Origin: Christensenella tenuis | Lineage (GTDB): Bacteria; Bacillota; Clostridia; Christensenellales; Christensenellaceae | NCBI RefSeq assembly: GCF_014287795.1 | Contig: NZ_JACOON010000003.1 | Span: forward strand, 62,001-126,000 | Reading direction: 5' to 3' | Length of the DNA stretch: 64,000 nucleotides | Shown: in pieces, positions 17,146-26,060 of the stretch | Numbering within the stretch: position 1 is the stretch's first letter | How the letters are laid out: each line of letters starts with the position of its first letter | Notes under the pieces: model-generated | What the model saw: the letters and a program-made list of their open reading frames with translations, nothing else | Told to the model about the DNA's origin: nothing | Database searches by the model: none | Made by a program: the position numbers and the translations under genes

Positions 17146-17541
17146 TGATTTGATTTTCACTACCATAGTTCATGAAAATATCAATTATTATCAAGACAAC
17201 AATGATTGGCTTTATTATAACAAATTCTATCAATGCACACAAGGACAATATCGTCAATTGCTTTACTGTACATCGCCAGGGTTGCGCATATCCGCTTTTG
17301 CGCTGTTCCCGCCTTTTTACAGTATTTTTTAACTACAGGTTCGTCACTTCTATTCCGTTATCCGTCTACACACATCCGGTCTCAAAGAGGCGGTAGTCCC
17401 GTTCCGTCATCAGGAATTTTGCAGCGTTCAAGCTGTGTACTTCTTAACTTCTCAAAGATGTACCGAAACCGCAGCTCCGTATATTCATCCGCCGCTGTAT
17501 ACTGGCGCATATATCCTGATCTTATCAAATGGGTATTTGCT
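17146..17541. other. Intergenic stretch before the CRISPR trailer
   Basis: No convincing gene. A 46-codon frame on the minus strand (17382-17520) has a protein-like sequence but only a cramped AGGA site and no recognisable family. No further degenerate CRISPR repeats could be read to the left of 17542. Confidence 0.4.
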
Positions 17542-18650
17542 ATTTCAATCCACGTCCCCCATGAAGGGAGCGACTTTATCGGTTCCCTTGATAATATCTC
17601 CAACCCTATTTCAATCCACGCTCCCACGAAAGGAGCGACACAAGGAGATCACCAAGACCTACCAAGTAAAAAGCATTTCAATCCACGCTCCCACGAAGGG
17701 AGCGACATATGGCTTTCGCCCGTGGTACGGCTCGTGATCTTATTTCAATCCACGCCCCCTGCGAAGGGAGCGATCTATCTGGATGCCCGGGACCATAAAA
17801 GTCTATAATTTCAATCCACGCCCCCTGCGAAGGGAGCGACAAGGGGACGGGAGATATGGACAAATACAATCCTATTTCAATCCACGCCCCCTGCGAAGGG
17901 AGCGACGAAACGGAACAGGCGGCAAAAAGCGGTGATTATGATTTCAATCCACGCCCCCTGCGAAGGGAGCGACTGCGTTTTCTATTGGGGTGTTTCCATT
18001 CGGGATTAATTTCAATCCACGCCCCCTGCGAAGGGAGCGACCCGGGCAAGATAGACGGCGTATTCGGGAACAGTACATTTCAATCCACGCCCCCTGCGAA
18101 GGGAGCGACGCTATTAAGGATAACTTACTTGAGCCAGTCTACAATTTCAATCCACGCCCCCTGCGAAGGGAGCGACTCCACAGGCTTTAAGAGGCCGGAC
18201 GCTACCTCTTATTTCAATCCACGCCCCCTGCGAAGGGAGCGACCCCGGCAAATAGACCGGGTTACTTATGGTTCTGATATTTCAATCCACGCCCCCTGCG
18301 AAGGGAGCGACGCTTGATAACAGCGGGTTCTTTGAGGAATTATCCGAATTTCAATCCACGCCCCCTGCGAAGGGAGCGACCCACCTTTGAATTTGCACTC
18401 CCCAAATTTGAGGCATTTCAATCCACGCCCCCTGCGAAGGGAGCGACTGCCGTGAGATTATTTTGCACATTATAACGAGCGATTTCAATCCACGCCCCCT
18501 GCGAAGGGAGCGACTGGATTCCAGAGTACAAAGTAAATACCGATAGGGAATTTCAATCCACGCCCCCTGCGAAGGGAGCGACTAATAGGTGTATCAAGAA
18601 GCGCTGTTGCTATGTGGATTTCAATCCACGCCCCCTGCGAAGGGAGCGAC
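17542..18650 (-). CRISPR. Type I-C CRISPR array, 17 repeats, 16 spacers
   Basis: Repeats start at 17542, 17608, 17675, 17742, 17808, 17874, 17941, 18009, 18077, 18144, 18211, 18279, 18348, 18415, 18482, 18550 and 18618. The main repeat is 33 bases and on the plus strand begins ATTTCAATCCACGCCCCCTG and ends GAAGGGAGCGAC; spacers are 33-36 bases. Read on the minus strand it starts GTCGCTCC and ends ATTGAAAT, the hallmark of subtype I-C, so the array is transcribed leftwards from a leader at 18651. The first four repeats on the left differ (two are 32 bases with a TCCCAC variant; the fourth ends CGAT), as expected at the old trailer end. All repeats from 17808 on are identical. No functional cas gene is in the window. 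Confidence 0.98.
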
Positions 18651-18803
18651 CGCAAGATATGCTCAAAAAAAAGATTGAATAAGCCTATCTTGCGTCTGGC
18701 AAATTATCAGTTCCTTGATAATGCCCATTTCATCTTTTAAAAATTCGCATTTAAGGTGCGAACATTCCAGGAGTTTTATGTTTGCCTTGGGTTCGCACCC
18801 ATA
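18651..18803 (-). promoter_or_regulatory. Intact type I-C CRISPR leader
   Basis: A 153-base AT-rich segment separates the newest repeat from the cas2 remnant. It contains the inverted repeat GGTGCGAAC (18755-18763) and GTTCGCACC (18791-18799) with an ACATAAAA loop, the conserved form of many I-C leaders directly after cas2. It should hold the array promoter and the integration site. Confidence 0.75.
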
Positions 18804-19045
18804 CTATAGAATTAAATCCCCTCTCAGGTCGATGCTGGGTTTAGTTCCTACGCGAATAACTTTCCCGGAATACTGATTGCCAAAGTCATAAAACCGAAGG
18901 CTATCTGTCTCTATATTTATCATGCCCTTTAACTCATTTTACAATTTGAGGAGCTATTGCGCTCGAAAACAGCATTTTATTATATCCCCTGCCCATAAGA
19001 CAGCATTTCCCGGCAACGCGGGCAAGCTTTCCTCCTCATGCAAAA
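18804..19045 (-). pseudogene. cas2: Decayed cas2 (type I-C)
   Basis: Three frames together spell a Cas2 protein. The last 39 codons (18923 to stop TAG at 18804) are intact and read TDSLRFYDFGNQYSGK, then V-I-R-V-G-T-K-P-S-I-D-L and end L-I-L, matching the C-terminus of Bacillus-type Cas2. Upstream, N-A-V-F-E corresponds to the conserved Q-N-S-V-F-E, preceded by Y-G-Q-G-I and two in-frame stops (TAA TAA), then after a frameshift G-G-K-L-A-R-V-A-G-K-C-C. The catalytic N-terminal strand (Y-D-V) is not recognisable. At least two frameshifts and two stops make it non-functional. cas1, cas3 and the Cascade genes are not seen in the remaining 250 bases to 19300. Confidence 0.85.
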
Positions 19046-19300
19046 GAATCGTCTAACTTTCTTTTCTCTATCATGCTATCATGTGCATCTTTGAAATAAA
19101 ACTGTCCATTTCTGAGCGGCTTTTATTCATATTTTAAGCTATTGTTTTTTCTTGACCCCAAAATTCTCCTACACAGAACCTATTGATACGAAAGCCAGGG
19201 CTGCTTTTGCACCTTTTCTCAAAATAATATCCTTAAATAGGATAACAATAAGGTTCTCTAGCGGTCAATAGTAGTATTCAACTAAAATTTACATATTTGG
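19046..19300. other. AT-rich stretch between the cas2 remnant and the HEPN gene
   Basis: No gene seen. I looked for remains of cas1 or cas4 on the minus strand and found none. The block at about 19140-19210 has the look of a mobile-element end, but no paired end or target duplication was found. Confidence 0.35.
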
Positions 19301-20314
19301 TTATTCAAAATTCAGTTTCATTTCAGTAGTTAAATAGCTGGCATCATTTATAACATATTTTTGTAAGGATGCAATTAAAATACCGCTTGCTGTGTCCAAC
19401 GTTTTTTTATAGTCTTTTGAAATAAATTTATAAAATTCATCAGTGGCATCGTTTGGATTAAATTTTGAGGGAAAATTTAATTGGCCATGAATGAAACGTG
19501 ATCGCGTATTGTACATATCAGAAATTGCTTTCTTGTTTTTTATTTCGCCAAACAGCAACTCGCATTTTGTCTTTATTTGTTCCATAATTCCATATTGTTG
19601 GTTAGAATTAAATATTGCCTCAATTCCCATCAGGCAATACAGCAGATCTTCATAGGAAGCAGGATTAAACAAGTAGGTTAATGCGTTGAGAGCTCGGTCT
19701 AACGCGGTTTCACTTATACCTTTGCGGAAATTAGTTTTTTGATTAATCCATTTCCATACTTTTTTTGCAGAAAGTACCGAGATTTCAGGCCATTTCTGTT
19801 CTACGGATTGTAAATAAACCTCCTGAACCGTCGAAAAGCAGCCGCCTATCGGAATTTTATACTCACCTAATGTTATTTCGGCACTCCCGAATTCGAAAAG
19901 ACCTGGATAAGCGAGGCAAAAGGCAACACAAAAATCATAAAGGTAACTTTTGACCTCATCGCAACAAAGCTCTTTTGTAATAACTTGCAAATCTATATTA
20001 TATTCTTCAAATTCTTTCTTTTCTTTATCGGAAAAACTATTTGAAACTTTTTCCAGATCAATATCTATATCAATCGTGCATATTCCCAAATCTCTCCAGT
20101 CAATTCGAGTCTGCCTATTATCCAATTTAAATTTTGCGACGGTATTGTTCTTCAAAATAGCAATTGGCAAAGTTAAGCCATCATTTATCTCTTGAATGAA
20201 TTTTTCCGTCATATCTTTAATCGTAGTTGTTACCCATTCTTGTTGATAATACTTTGTGCCAAACGCCCGATACCTCAATGGATGCAATATCATAATCTCC
20301 GCTTTAATATTCAC
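19301..20314 (-). CDS. HEPN-domain (Apea-like) protein
   Basis: A 337-residue protein whose C-terminal third (about 205-325) is an Apea-like HEPN domain: the helix S-Y-E-D-L-L-Y-C-L-M-G-I-E-A-I-F-N and the motif R271-S-R-F-I-H276, an R-x4-H match to the HEPN ribonuclease signature. The N-terminal 200 residues are mixed and unassigned. Many HEPN proteins are RNases in toxin or anti-phage systems, but Apea-like members are poorly studied and no antitoxin partner is adjacent. The gene is clearly more AT-rich than its neighbours and lies next to a CRISPR remnant, so it is probably acquired. The start is a GTG with GGAAGG about ten bases upstream; an ATG at 20293 is the alternative. Confidence 0.7.
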   Translation of the reverse strand: MNIKAEIMILHPLRYRAFGTKYYQQEWVTTTIKDMTEKFIQEINDGLTLPIAILKNNTVAKFKLDNRQTRIDWRDLGICTIDIDIDLEKVSNSFSDKEKKEFEEYNIDLQVITKELCCDEVKSYLYDFCVAFCLAYPGLFEFGSAEITLGEYKIPIGGCFSTVQEVYLQSVEQKWPEISVLSAKKVWKWINQKTNFRKGISETALDRALNALTYLFNPASYEDLLYCLMGIEAIFNSNQQYGIMEQIKTKCELLFGEIKNKKAISDMYNTRSRFIHGQLNFPSKFNPNDATDEFYKFISKDYKKTLDTASGILIASLQKYVINDASYLTTEMKLNFE

Positions 20315-20545
20315 TAAGTTTCATCCTTCCAATGAATTTATGAAATCATTGTAACACATCTCAAACTTTATGTTCACAAGTATTTCCTTTATAATAACCG
20401 TTATCCAATTTTAAATGTTAGACAAACAATGCCAAAATCACGCCAAAGATGCGTTTTAGCGCGGTAGCGGCGGGTGGATAGCCGTGCCCTTCGGGCTTGA
20501 TTCACATGAACCACCGGTATTTCTCATCCCCCACAAGCAAACAAA

Positions 20546-20572
20546 AAAGCCCATATCTTCGATACGGACTTT
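20546..20572 (-). terminator. Terminator of tRNA-Pro
   Basis: On the minus strand AAAGTCCGTATC pairs with GATATGGGCTTT around a GAA loop, followed by a T-run. It begins eight bases after the tRNA. Confidence 0.8.
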
Positions 20573-20579
20573 CTTAATT

Positions 20580-20656
20580 TGGTCTGGGTGAGAGGATTTG
20601 AACCTCCGACCCCCTGAACCCCATTCAGGTACTCTACCAAGCTGAGCCACACCCAG
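20580..20656 (-). tRNA. tRNA-Pro (anticodon GGG)
   Basis: A 77-base cloverleaf on the minus strand. The acceptor stem CTGGGTG pairs with CACCCAG, the D arm holds AGCTTGGTAG, the anticodon stem is CCTGA/TCAGG around loop ATGGGGT (anticodon GGG), the T arm is GGAGG-TTCAAAT-CCTCT, and the discriminator A plus encoded CCA ends at 20580. It reads CCC and CCU proline codons. Confidence 0.95.
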
Positions 20657-20727
20657 ATATTTGTTTATAATACCATAATATTTTACCAGATTTTTTTGAA
20701 ATACACAATCCCTTTCTGCAGAAAAAA

Positions 20728-20752
20728 ACTCCCGCATGATTATACGGGAGTT
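20728..20752 (-). terminator. Terminator after the 97-residue hypothetical gene
   Basis: AACTCCCG / CGGGAGTT stem with T-run on the minus strand, 11 bases after the gene. Confidence 0.85.
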
Positions 20753-20763
20753 TTTACGTTCCT

Positions 20764-21057
20764 TTAATCCGCAGGCATAAAGAATAGAACATCTCCTGTT
20801 CCCATGGATTCGCCCTGCGCATATTGATTCACCGTGCCGACACTCCATTCTTCCTGCGGCATTCCATTCTCCATCCGGTTAAATCCGCCGCGTTTGTCTC
20901 CGCGAATCATCGTCCCATTTTTCAGCTCATATTCCGGATATCCGTTTTCCTTGCGTTCCGCAACGACCACATTACCCTTTTCCTCCGCAAATTCACGCAT
21001 TTCCTGGAATTTCCCGTAAGGAACTTCTTCAAAGCCCAAAAAATATTTTTCTGTCAC
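20764..21057 (-). CDS. Hypothetical cytoplasmic protein
   Basis: A 97-residue protein starting at GTG 21057 with GGATGG nine bases upstream; an in-frame extension to 21126 begins with an unlikely hydrophobic stretch without a ribosome site. It is rich in Glu, Gly and aromatic residues (K-Y-F-L-G-F-E-E-V-P-Y-G-K-F-Q-E-M-R-E-F), with a repeated strand pattern (N-G-Y-P-E-Y-E-L-K-N-G-T-M-I-R-G). It has no signal peptide or known motif. It follows the nucleoside hydrolase by 75 bases and ends at its own terminator. Function unknown. Confidence 0.6.
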   Translation of the reverse strand: MTEKYFLGFEEVPYGKFQEMREFAEEKGNVVVAERKENGYPEYELKNGTMIRGDKRGGFNRMENGMPQEEWSVGTVNQYAQGESMGTGDVLFFMPAD

Positions 21058-21132
21058 CGTATCACACCATCCTTTTTTCTTTTCGCTGACTGATGGTATA
21101 TATATAAGGCATTTCAAAAAAAGCAAACAAAT

Positions 21133-22059
21133 TTATTTATCTGCTGAAACCGTTTCCTCCACAATCCGTACAAATCCTCTGCTGTCTATTTTCGTTGCAA
21201 ACCACACACTCCCGGTGCGGCTTGTATCGATTAGGCATTTTCCGGCCATTTCTCCTTCAGTAACCACATCAATAGCTGCATTTTCATATTCTACGAGCGA
21301 GGGCTGTATCAGCGCCCCGATACACAGTGCATCATGGACCGGGCAAGCATAAAATCCAAGCTCTTTTTCGTAAGTGCCCGCATACAATGCAAGCAGGCTC
21401 CCCACAAAATTTGCCAGCTTATCCTCTGCGTATTCCAACATTTCAATATCTTTTCTTTTAAAAAGCGCCTGCATGGTCGCGTCAAGAGGATGCAAATAAA
21501 TATTACAGCCGCTTTCCAGTACGATTTTCGCCGCTTCCGGATCCACATAGAAATTGAATTCCGCCGCAGGCGTAACGTTTCCCGGCACACGTACCGCTCC
21601 CCCCATAATAACGAGGCAATCCACATTCTGTTTGCACTCCGGGCAGCGTTCGAATACCGCTGCGATGTTGGTGAGCGGCCCCAGGCATACGAGCGTAATT
21701 GGCTTCTCCGCTGCGCGTAAGGTCTCAATCAAATAGTCGACTGCATGCTTTCTTTGCGGCAGTGCCGCCTCCACGTCAAAACGGTAGTTCCCGAGGCCAT
21801 CTTCGCCATGGATTTCTTCACCGGATTGGTTTAAAAGCTGTCGTTCCAACGGCTTTACGCAACCTGCATAAACGGGTATGGTATTTGCTCCGGCAAAAGC
21901 CAGCACGTGAAGGGCGTTGCGGACAGTATTTTTAAGGCTGCTGTTTCCAGCCACTACCGTTACGCCCATAAGCTCAAGTTCCGGAGCCAGCGTCGCAAGC
22001 ACAAGCGCTACCGCGTCATCGTGTCCCGGATCACAATCAATGATAATTTTTCGTTTCAT
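21133..22059 (-). CDS. Ribonucleoside hydrolase
   Basis: A 308-residue inosine-uridine-preferring-type nucleoside hydrolase. The calcium-binding signature I-D-C-D-P-G-H-D-D-A spans residues 7-16, the substrate loop N-F-Y-V-D-P-E-A-A is in the middle, and the final ligand Asp is in P-V-H-D-A-L. It cleaves the N-glycosidic bond of nucleosides to a base and ribose in the cytoplasm. The central H-P-L-D-A-T is the usual Rih strand. The ATG at 22059 has GGGGAGG upstream. Ribose released here could enter the pentose pathway, but no physical link to the operon at 31808 exists. Whether pyrimidine or purine nucleosides are preferred cannot be read safely. Confidence 0.92.
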   Translation of the reverse strand: MKRKIIIDCDPGHDDAVALVLATLAPELELMGVTVVAGNSSLKNTVRNALHVLAFAGANTIPVYAGCVKPLERQLLNQSGEEIHGEDGLGNYRFDVEAALPQRKHAVDYLIETLRAAEKPITLVCLGPLTNIAAVFERCPECKQNVDCLVIMGGAVRVPGNVTPAAEFNFYVDPEAAKIVLESGCNIYLHPLDATMQALFKRKDIEMLEYAEDKLANFVGSLLALYAGTYEKELGFYACPVHDALCIGALIQPSLVEYENAAIDVVTEGEMAGKCLIDTSRTGSVWFATKIDSRGFVRIVEETVSADK

Positions 22060-22151
22060 TCTATTTCCTCCCCAGTACCAGTATAGCGTAAAAGATGATA
22101 AAAATGTGAAGAAATCGTTTATCAATAACGTAACTCGAAAGGAGCGATATT

Positions 22152-22994
22152 ATGACCAATAGAAATGTAATCAAAACTGTAACAGGAATTCATACGCAGG
22201 ATGGCGCGGGGGTGAATCTCGTACGCGTGATTTCAGGGCGTGACGTGGATGATTTTGACCCCTTTCTTATGCTGGATGCGTTTGATTCTGAAACCCCTTC
22301 CGATTATACCAAGGGGTTCCCATGGCATCCGCATCGTGGAATCGAGACCGTAACCTACTTGATTCATGGTGATATTGAACACAGTGACAGCCTGGGAAAT
22401 AAGGGAAGTATCTGCGATGGCGGCTGCCAGTGGATGACTGCCGGAAGCGGCGTTCTTCATCAGGAAATGCCGCAGGCTGTGGACCGTATGCTCGGCTACC
22501 AGCTTTGGATCAACCTGCCTCGCGCACATAAAATGGCGGAACCAAGCTATTTTGACATCACCGACGATATGATCGTTGCCGTAGAACGCGATAATGCGAC
22601 TGTGCGCATTATTGGCGGTTCATTCGACGGCCAATCCGGCCCGGCGCAAGGCAATTACGTGCAGGCGGACTTGCTCGATATTGCTGTTGCCCCCGATGGA
22701 GTGCTCACGTTTCCCACAGAGCGGGAGAAAAATGTATTCGTCTATCTTTTTGAGGGAAGCGCCCGCTTTGGGAATGATGTACAATCCTTCCCGGAAAAGA
22801 CAGCCCTACTGTTCGGAGAGGGCGACCAGTTTACTGTAGCCGCAGGGTCTGACGGCGTACGTTTTGCCTATTTTGCCGGTAAGCCGCTTCATGAGCCTGT
22901 CGCGTGGGGAGGTCCGGTTGTAATGAATACGCCGGAAGAGCTTGACCAAGCCTTTGCCGAATTGCAGGATGGTACTTTCATTAAACGCGGATAA
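22152..22994 (+). CDS. Pirin family protein
   Basis: A 280-residue bicupin. The metal ligands of pirin are present: H59-P-H61-R-G in the first cupin and G-S-G-V-L-H103-Q-E105. The C-terminal pirin domain (P-L-H-E-P-V-A-W-G-G-P-V-V-M-N) is typical. Bacterial pirins bind iron; some show quercetin 2,3-dioxygenase activity and others act as redox sensors or modulate pyruvate metabolism, so the specific role is open. AAAGGAG precedes the ATG by eight bases. The gene is monocistronic and divergent from the nucleoside hydrolase, with a shared terminator against the AraC gene. Confidence 0.92.
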   Translation: MTNRNVIKTVTGIHTQDGAGVNLVRVISGRDVDDFDPFLMLDAFDSETPSDYTKGFPWHPHRGIETVTYLIHGDIEHSDSLGNKGSICDGGCQWMTAGSGVLHQEMPQAVDRMLGYQLWINLPRAHKMAEPSYFDITDDMIVAVERDNATVRIIGGSFDGQSGPAQGNYVQADLLDIAVAPDGVLTFPTEREKNVFVYLFEGSARFGNDVQSFPEKTALLFGEGDQFTVAAGSDGVRFAYFAGKPLHEPVAWGGPVVMNTPEELDQAFAELQDGTFIKRG

Positions 22995-23007
22995 ATTGCA
23001 GCATAAA

Positions 23008-23033
23008 AAAGGCGTATCTGCGGATGCGCCTTT
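23008..23033. terminator. Bidirectional terminator between pirin and AraC genes
   Basis: AAAGGCG / CGCCTTT outer stem with A-run and T-run on either side, so it can serve both converging genes. Confidence 0.75.
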
Positions 23034-23037
23034 TTCT

Positions 23038-24282
23038 TTATTTCGATGCAACTTGCGCGTTGGAATCCCGGTATTTTCCTGGCGATACGCCTTCCAGCTT
23101 TTTAAATACTTTCGTAAAATAGCTTTGTTCTTCGAAGCCTACCACATACGCAAGCTCTACAAGCGAGATATCGGTTGTGCGCAACAATTTTTTTGCATTT
23201 TCAATGCGCACATGATTGATGTAGGAACTGATGCTTTTCTGCGTCTCCTCCTTGAAAATCTTGCTTAGGTAAGACACCGAGAAACCCGCCAGATTTGCAA
23301 GTTCGTTCAAGGATATCTTTTTCATATAATTCTCTTCAATATATCCTTTTACCTTCTCTACAATAGCCGCAAGCCGCACATGGCTGTTGGGGAATACCGA
23401 GAACATAATGCTGTTCAAAACTTTAGTTAACCATTCGTTAAGATCCCGTATATTTTCAAATTTTTGAATCTCACTGATGTAGTCGCCCGAAAGTGCAAAA
23501 ATATTCTCAATTCCAATCCCTGACGACACCGCCGCCCGCAGCAACCCAACAACAAGCTCCGTTACCCGCGCTTTAATAATCTTAAGGTCCCCAAAGGAAT
23601 GGAAATAAATGCCGCCCAGTATCTCATTCAGAAGCTCTTGCGCTTCTTCCCTGTTTTTCAGCTTGATATGATTCAGAAGCTTACGCTCCATTTCCATCTG
23701 GCTTTCCAGCGTTTCCTTTAAATCCTTATGCTCATAAATCAATTCATGCACACGCTGCGCAGGTTCCTCCGCCTCGCTTCTAATTTGGTTGGTCGAGCGA
23801 ATAGAGGCCGCTGCATGCTTCGTCACAATATTGATGATATCCGCAAGATAGGATACGCGGTTACATGGAATATAGGCCACGTCTTCCGCAATCTTTAAAA
23901 GATTACGCGTATCTTTGTTATGGAACATATTCTGCAAATCTTCCGCAGCGAATTCTTTTAAGTCTACCATAAAAAATGGGCCCGCAATGATCGCATACCT
24001 AAGTTCAAGTTCAAGCGGCACGCCGCTGGCAATAAAGCACAAACCAAGCGGACACAGGTATTCATATTTACCGCCCCATTTCTCCGACTGAAAAGCGCTG
24101 TTTGTATGGAGGGCCGTACAATTTTTATCTATCCCATATTTTTTCTGCAAACGAAGACATTCCCGGCAAAATGAATTGTCGGGAACACAATTTTCCCATA
24201 CGTCCTCTACGGAACAATTGATGCCGAGCGCATTTTGAATTAGCTGGCAACTTTTTTCAAGCGAGACATCCTTTTTTTTCAA
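23038..24282 (-). CDS. AraC-family regulator with PocR sensor domain
   Basis: A 414-residue regulator. Residues about 5-170 form a PocR domain, a PAS-like ligand pocket with conserved cysteines (F-C-R-E-C in the first third, Y-L-C-P-L-G-L later); a coiled-coil linker follows (D-L-K-E-T-L-E-S-Q-M-E-M-E-R-K-L-L); the last 100 residues are a double helix-turn-helix of AraC type ending E-E-Q-S-Y-F-T-K-V-F-K-K. PocR proteins sense small hydrocarbon derivatives such as 1,2-propanediol and activate B12-dependent or related pathways. No ATG exists at the N-terminus; TTG at 24282 is chosen because AGGG lies eight bases before it, with TTG 24315 as alternative. A possible target is the neighbouring symporter. 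Confidence 0.85.
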   Translation of the reverse strand: MKKKDVSLEKSCQLIQNALGINCSVEDVWENCVPDNSFCRECLRLQKKYGIDKNCTALHTNSAFQSEKWGGKYEYLCPLGLCFIASGVPLELELRYAIIAGPFFMVDLKEFAAEDLQNMFHNKDTRNLLKIAEDVAYIPCNRVSYLADIINIVTKHAAASIRSTNQIRSEAEEPAQRVHELIYEHKDLKETLESQMEMERKLLNHIKLKNREEAQELLNEILGGIYFHSFGDLKIIKARVTELVVGLLRAAVSSGIGIENIFALSGDYISEIQKFENIRDLNEWLTKVLNSIMFSVFPNSHVRLAAIVEKVKGYIEENYMKKISLNELANLAGFSVSYLSKIFKEETQKSISSYINHVRIENAKKLLRTTDISLVELAYVVGFEEQSYFTKVFKKLEGVSPGKYRDSNAQVASK

Positions 24283-24400
24283 TGAAAACACCCTATATTC
24301 AGCAAAACTATCCAAAGATAGTTATATTATATCATATTTCGCAGAGAGGAATGATGAATTATTTTCTTTTATTTGTTAAAAATATCTTCAATTAAAAGAA

Positions 24401-24420
24401 GGCTTTCTATTTCGAAAGCC
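24401..24420 (-). terminator. Terminator of the symporter gene
   Basis: GGCTTTC / GAAAGCC stem with a TTCTTTT run on the minus strand, 17 bases after the stop. Confidence 0.75.
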
Positions 24421-24437
24421 CTCCCCTTCTTGGCGAA

Positions 24438-25928
24438 TTACGCTTCGCTCACCTTTGCTTCTTCGAATTCTTTCTCAATTTCAGCCGTAGGTTTCTTGTC
24501 CAGCAAGCTTACAACCACGCAAACCGCAAGCGCGAGCAGGAAACCCGGAACAATTTCATAAAGCCCCGTCGGTCCTGCCCAAAGCTGATTCCACAGGATC
24601 GAGATAACAAAACCGGTTGCCATGCCTGCAATCGCGCCATTACGCGTTGTGCGTTTCCAGAAGAGCGCAAGCAGCACAATCGGGCCGAATGCGCTGCCAA
24701 AGCCGGCCCATGCAAAGGATACGACCGACATAATGGAAGTCTGCGGGTCGCGTGCGAGTACCGCCGCAATCACCGCGATAATAATAACGCCAATCCTCCC
24801 AACCCACATCAGTTTCTTCTCGGAAGGTTTCTTTTTTGCAAATTTTTCATAGATATCTGCCGTAATCGCCGACGATGCAACCAAAAGCTGTGAATCCGCC
24901 GTACTCATAACGGCAGCGAGAATCGCGGAAAGCAAGATGCCCGCGATCACAGGTACAAACAGTTGTCCTGCCATCACAAGGAACACCGTCTGCGCGCCGG
25001 CGGCATCCGTGAACACATCTCCAAGATATACCCTGCCAACAATACCGACCATAACCGCGCCTGCAAGTGCAAGCACGATCCATCCGGTTGCAATTCTGCG
25101 CGACGTTTTAATCATGCGCGGTTCTTTAATTGCCATATAACGGATGATGATATGCGGCATACCGAAATATCCAAGACCCCACGCAAGGTTGGAGATCAAT
25201 ACCATAGGCGAAAGCGGAGTCCCGTCTGTATTGGTAAACGGATCGAGGAAGCCTGGGGCAATATTATTCGCCGCCTGCATGGCCTCAGCCGGTCCTCCCA
25301 GCTTACCCATAGCTGCAAGCGGCACAACAAATATCGCCACCAGCATCAGCATGCCCTGGAAAAAATCCGTCCAGCATACGGCTTTAAAACCACCCATAAA
25401 CGTATACGCGATGATAACAGCGGCACAGATAATCATTGCCATCTGATAATCCATTCCCGGAAAAACCGCCGTAAATACCGTCCCGCCGGATACAAATCCC
25501 GAGACTACATAGAATGTAAAAAAGACCAGGATAACCGCAGAACTAATCAGGCGCAATACGCCCTTCTCATCCTTAAACCGGTTTTCAAAAAACTGCGGTA
25601 CTGTAATGGAGTCGCCTGCTACATAGGAATACTGGCGCAGGCGTTTTGCTACCACCAGCCACGAACAGTATGAGCCCACCGCGAGTCCTACGCCAATCAA
25701 CACCTCGCTCATACCTGAAAGGTATAACGCGCCCGGAAGCCCCATCAAAAGCCACCCGCTCATGTCCGATGCCTGCGCGGAAAGCGCCGTCACCGCCGGG
25801 TTGAGCCCCCTGCCGCCGAGCATATAATCTGAAAGATTAGATGATTTCTTATAAAAATAAAACCCGATCAGCAGTACAAAGATAAAATAGCCAATAAAAG
25901 AGATTACTACGCCCCAATCAAACTCCAT
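24438..25928 (-). CDS. putP: Sodium/proline symporter (PutP-like)
   Basis: A 496-residue sodium:solute symporter with about 13 transmembrane segments. The opening Y-F-I-F-V-L-L-I-G-F-Y and S-D-Y-M-L-G-G-R-x-L-x-x-x-V-T-A-L-S-A-Q-A-S-D-M-S-G-W-L-L-M-G-L-P-G match PutP, including the sodium-site and proline-site residues of TM1-2. S-T-A-D-S-Q-L-L-V-A-S-S-A (sodium site in TM8) is also present. It imports proline with Na+. The ATG at 25928 has AGGGGAA upstream; an extension to 26003 has none. It is followed by the AraC regulator in the same direction but separated by a terminator. Confidence 0.9.
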   Translation of the reverse strand: MEFDWGVVISFIGYFIFVLLIGFYFYKKSSNLSDYMLGGRGLNPAVTALSAQASDMSGWLLMGLPGALYLSGMSEVLIGVGLAVGSYCSWLVVAKRLRQYSYVAGDSITVPQFFENRFKDEKGVLRLISSAVILVFFTFYVVSGFVSGGTVFTAVFPGMDYQMAMIICAAVIIAYTFMGGFKAVCWTDFFQGMLMLVAIFVVPLAAMGKLGGPAEAMQAANNIAPGFLDPFTNTDGTPLSPMVLISNLAWGLGYFGMPHIIIRYMAIKEPRMIKTSRRIATGWIVLALAGAVMVGIVGRVYLGDVFTDAAGAQTVFLVMAGQLFVPVIAGILLSAILAAVMSTADSQLLVASSAITADIYEKFAKKKPSEKKLMWVGRIGVIIIAVIAAVLARDPQTSIMSVVSFAWAGFGSAFGPIVLLALFWKRTTRNGAIAGMATGFVISILWNQLWAGPTGLYEIVPGFLLALAVCVVVSLLDKKPTAEIEKEFEEAKVSEA

Positions 25929-26019
25929 ACAACTTCCCCTTTTTTTGATATGAAATGAAACAATTGACTTATCTAGTATAACGAAAAATACGCCTCTGTG
26001 CAAGCTTTGTCCGTATCAA

Positions 26020-26050
26020 AAAAGCGGCTGCCTCCCGGCAGCCGCTTTTT
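26020..26050 (-). terminator. Strong terminator after the gamma-carbonic anhydrase gene
   Basis: AAAGCGGCTGCC / GGCAGCCGCTTT with a four-base loop and a T-run on both strands, ten bases after the stop. Confidence 0.9.
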
Positions 26051-26060
26051 GCTTTTTTCA

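Noticed and set aside
17382..17520. 46-codon frame between the CPBP gene and the CRISPR array
   Set aside because: Protein-like but with a cramped ribosome site and no family; not called as a gene.
17856..18317. Long frames reading I-S-I-H-A-P-C-E-G-S-D again and again
   Set aside because: They are translations of the CRISPR repeats, not proteins.
19140..19210. Possible insertion-sequence end next to the cas2 remnant
   Set aside because: Only the general look suggested it; no partner end, target duplication or transposase fragment was found.
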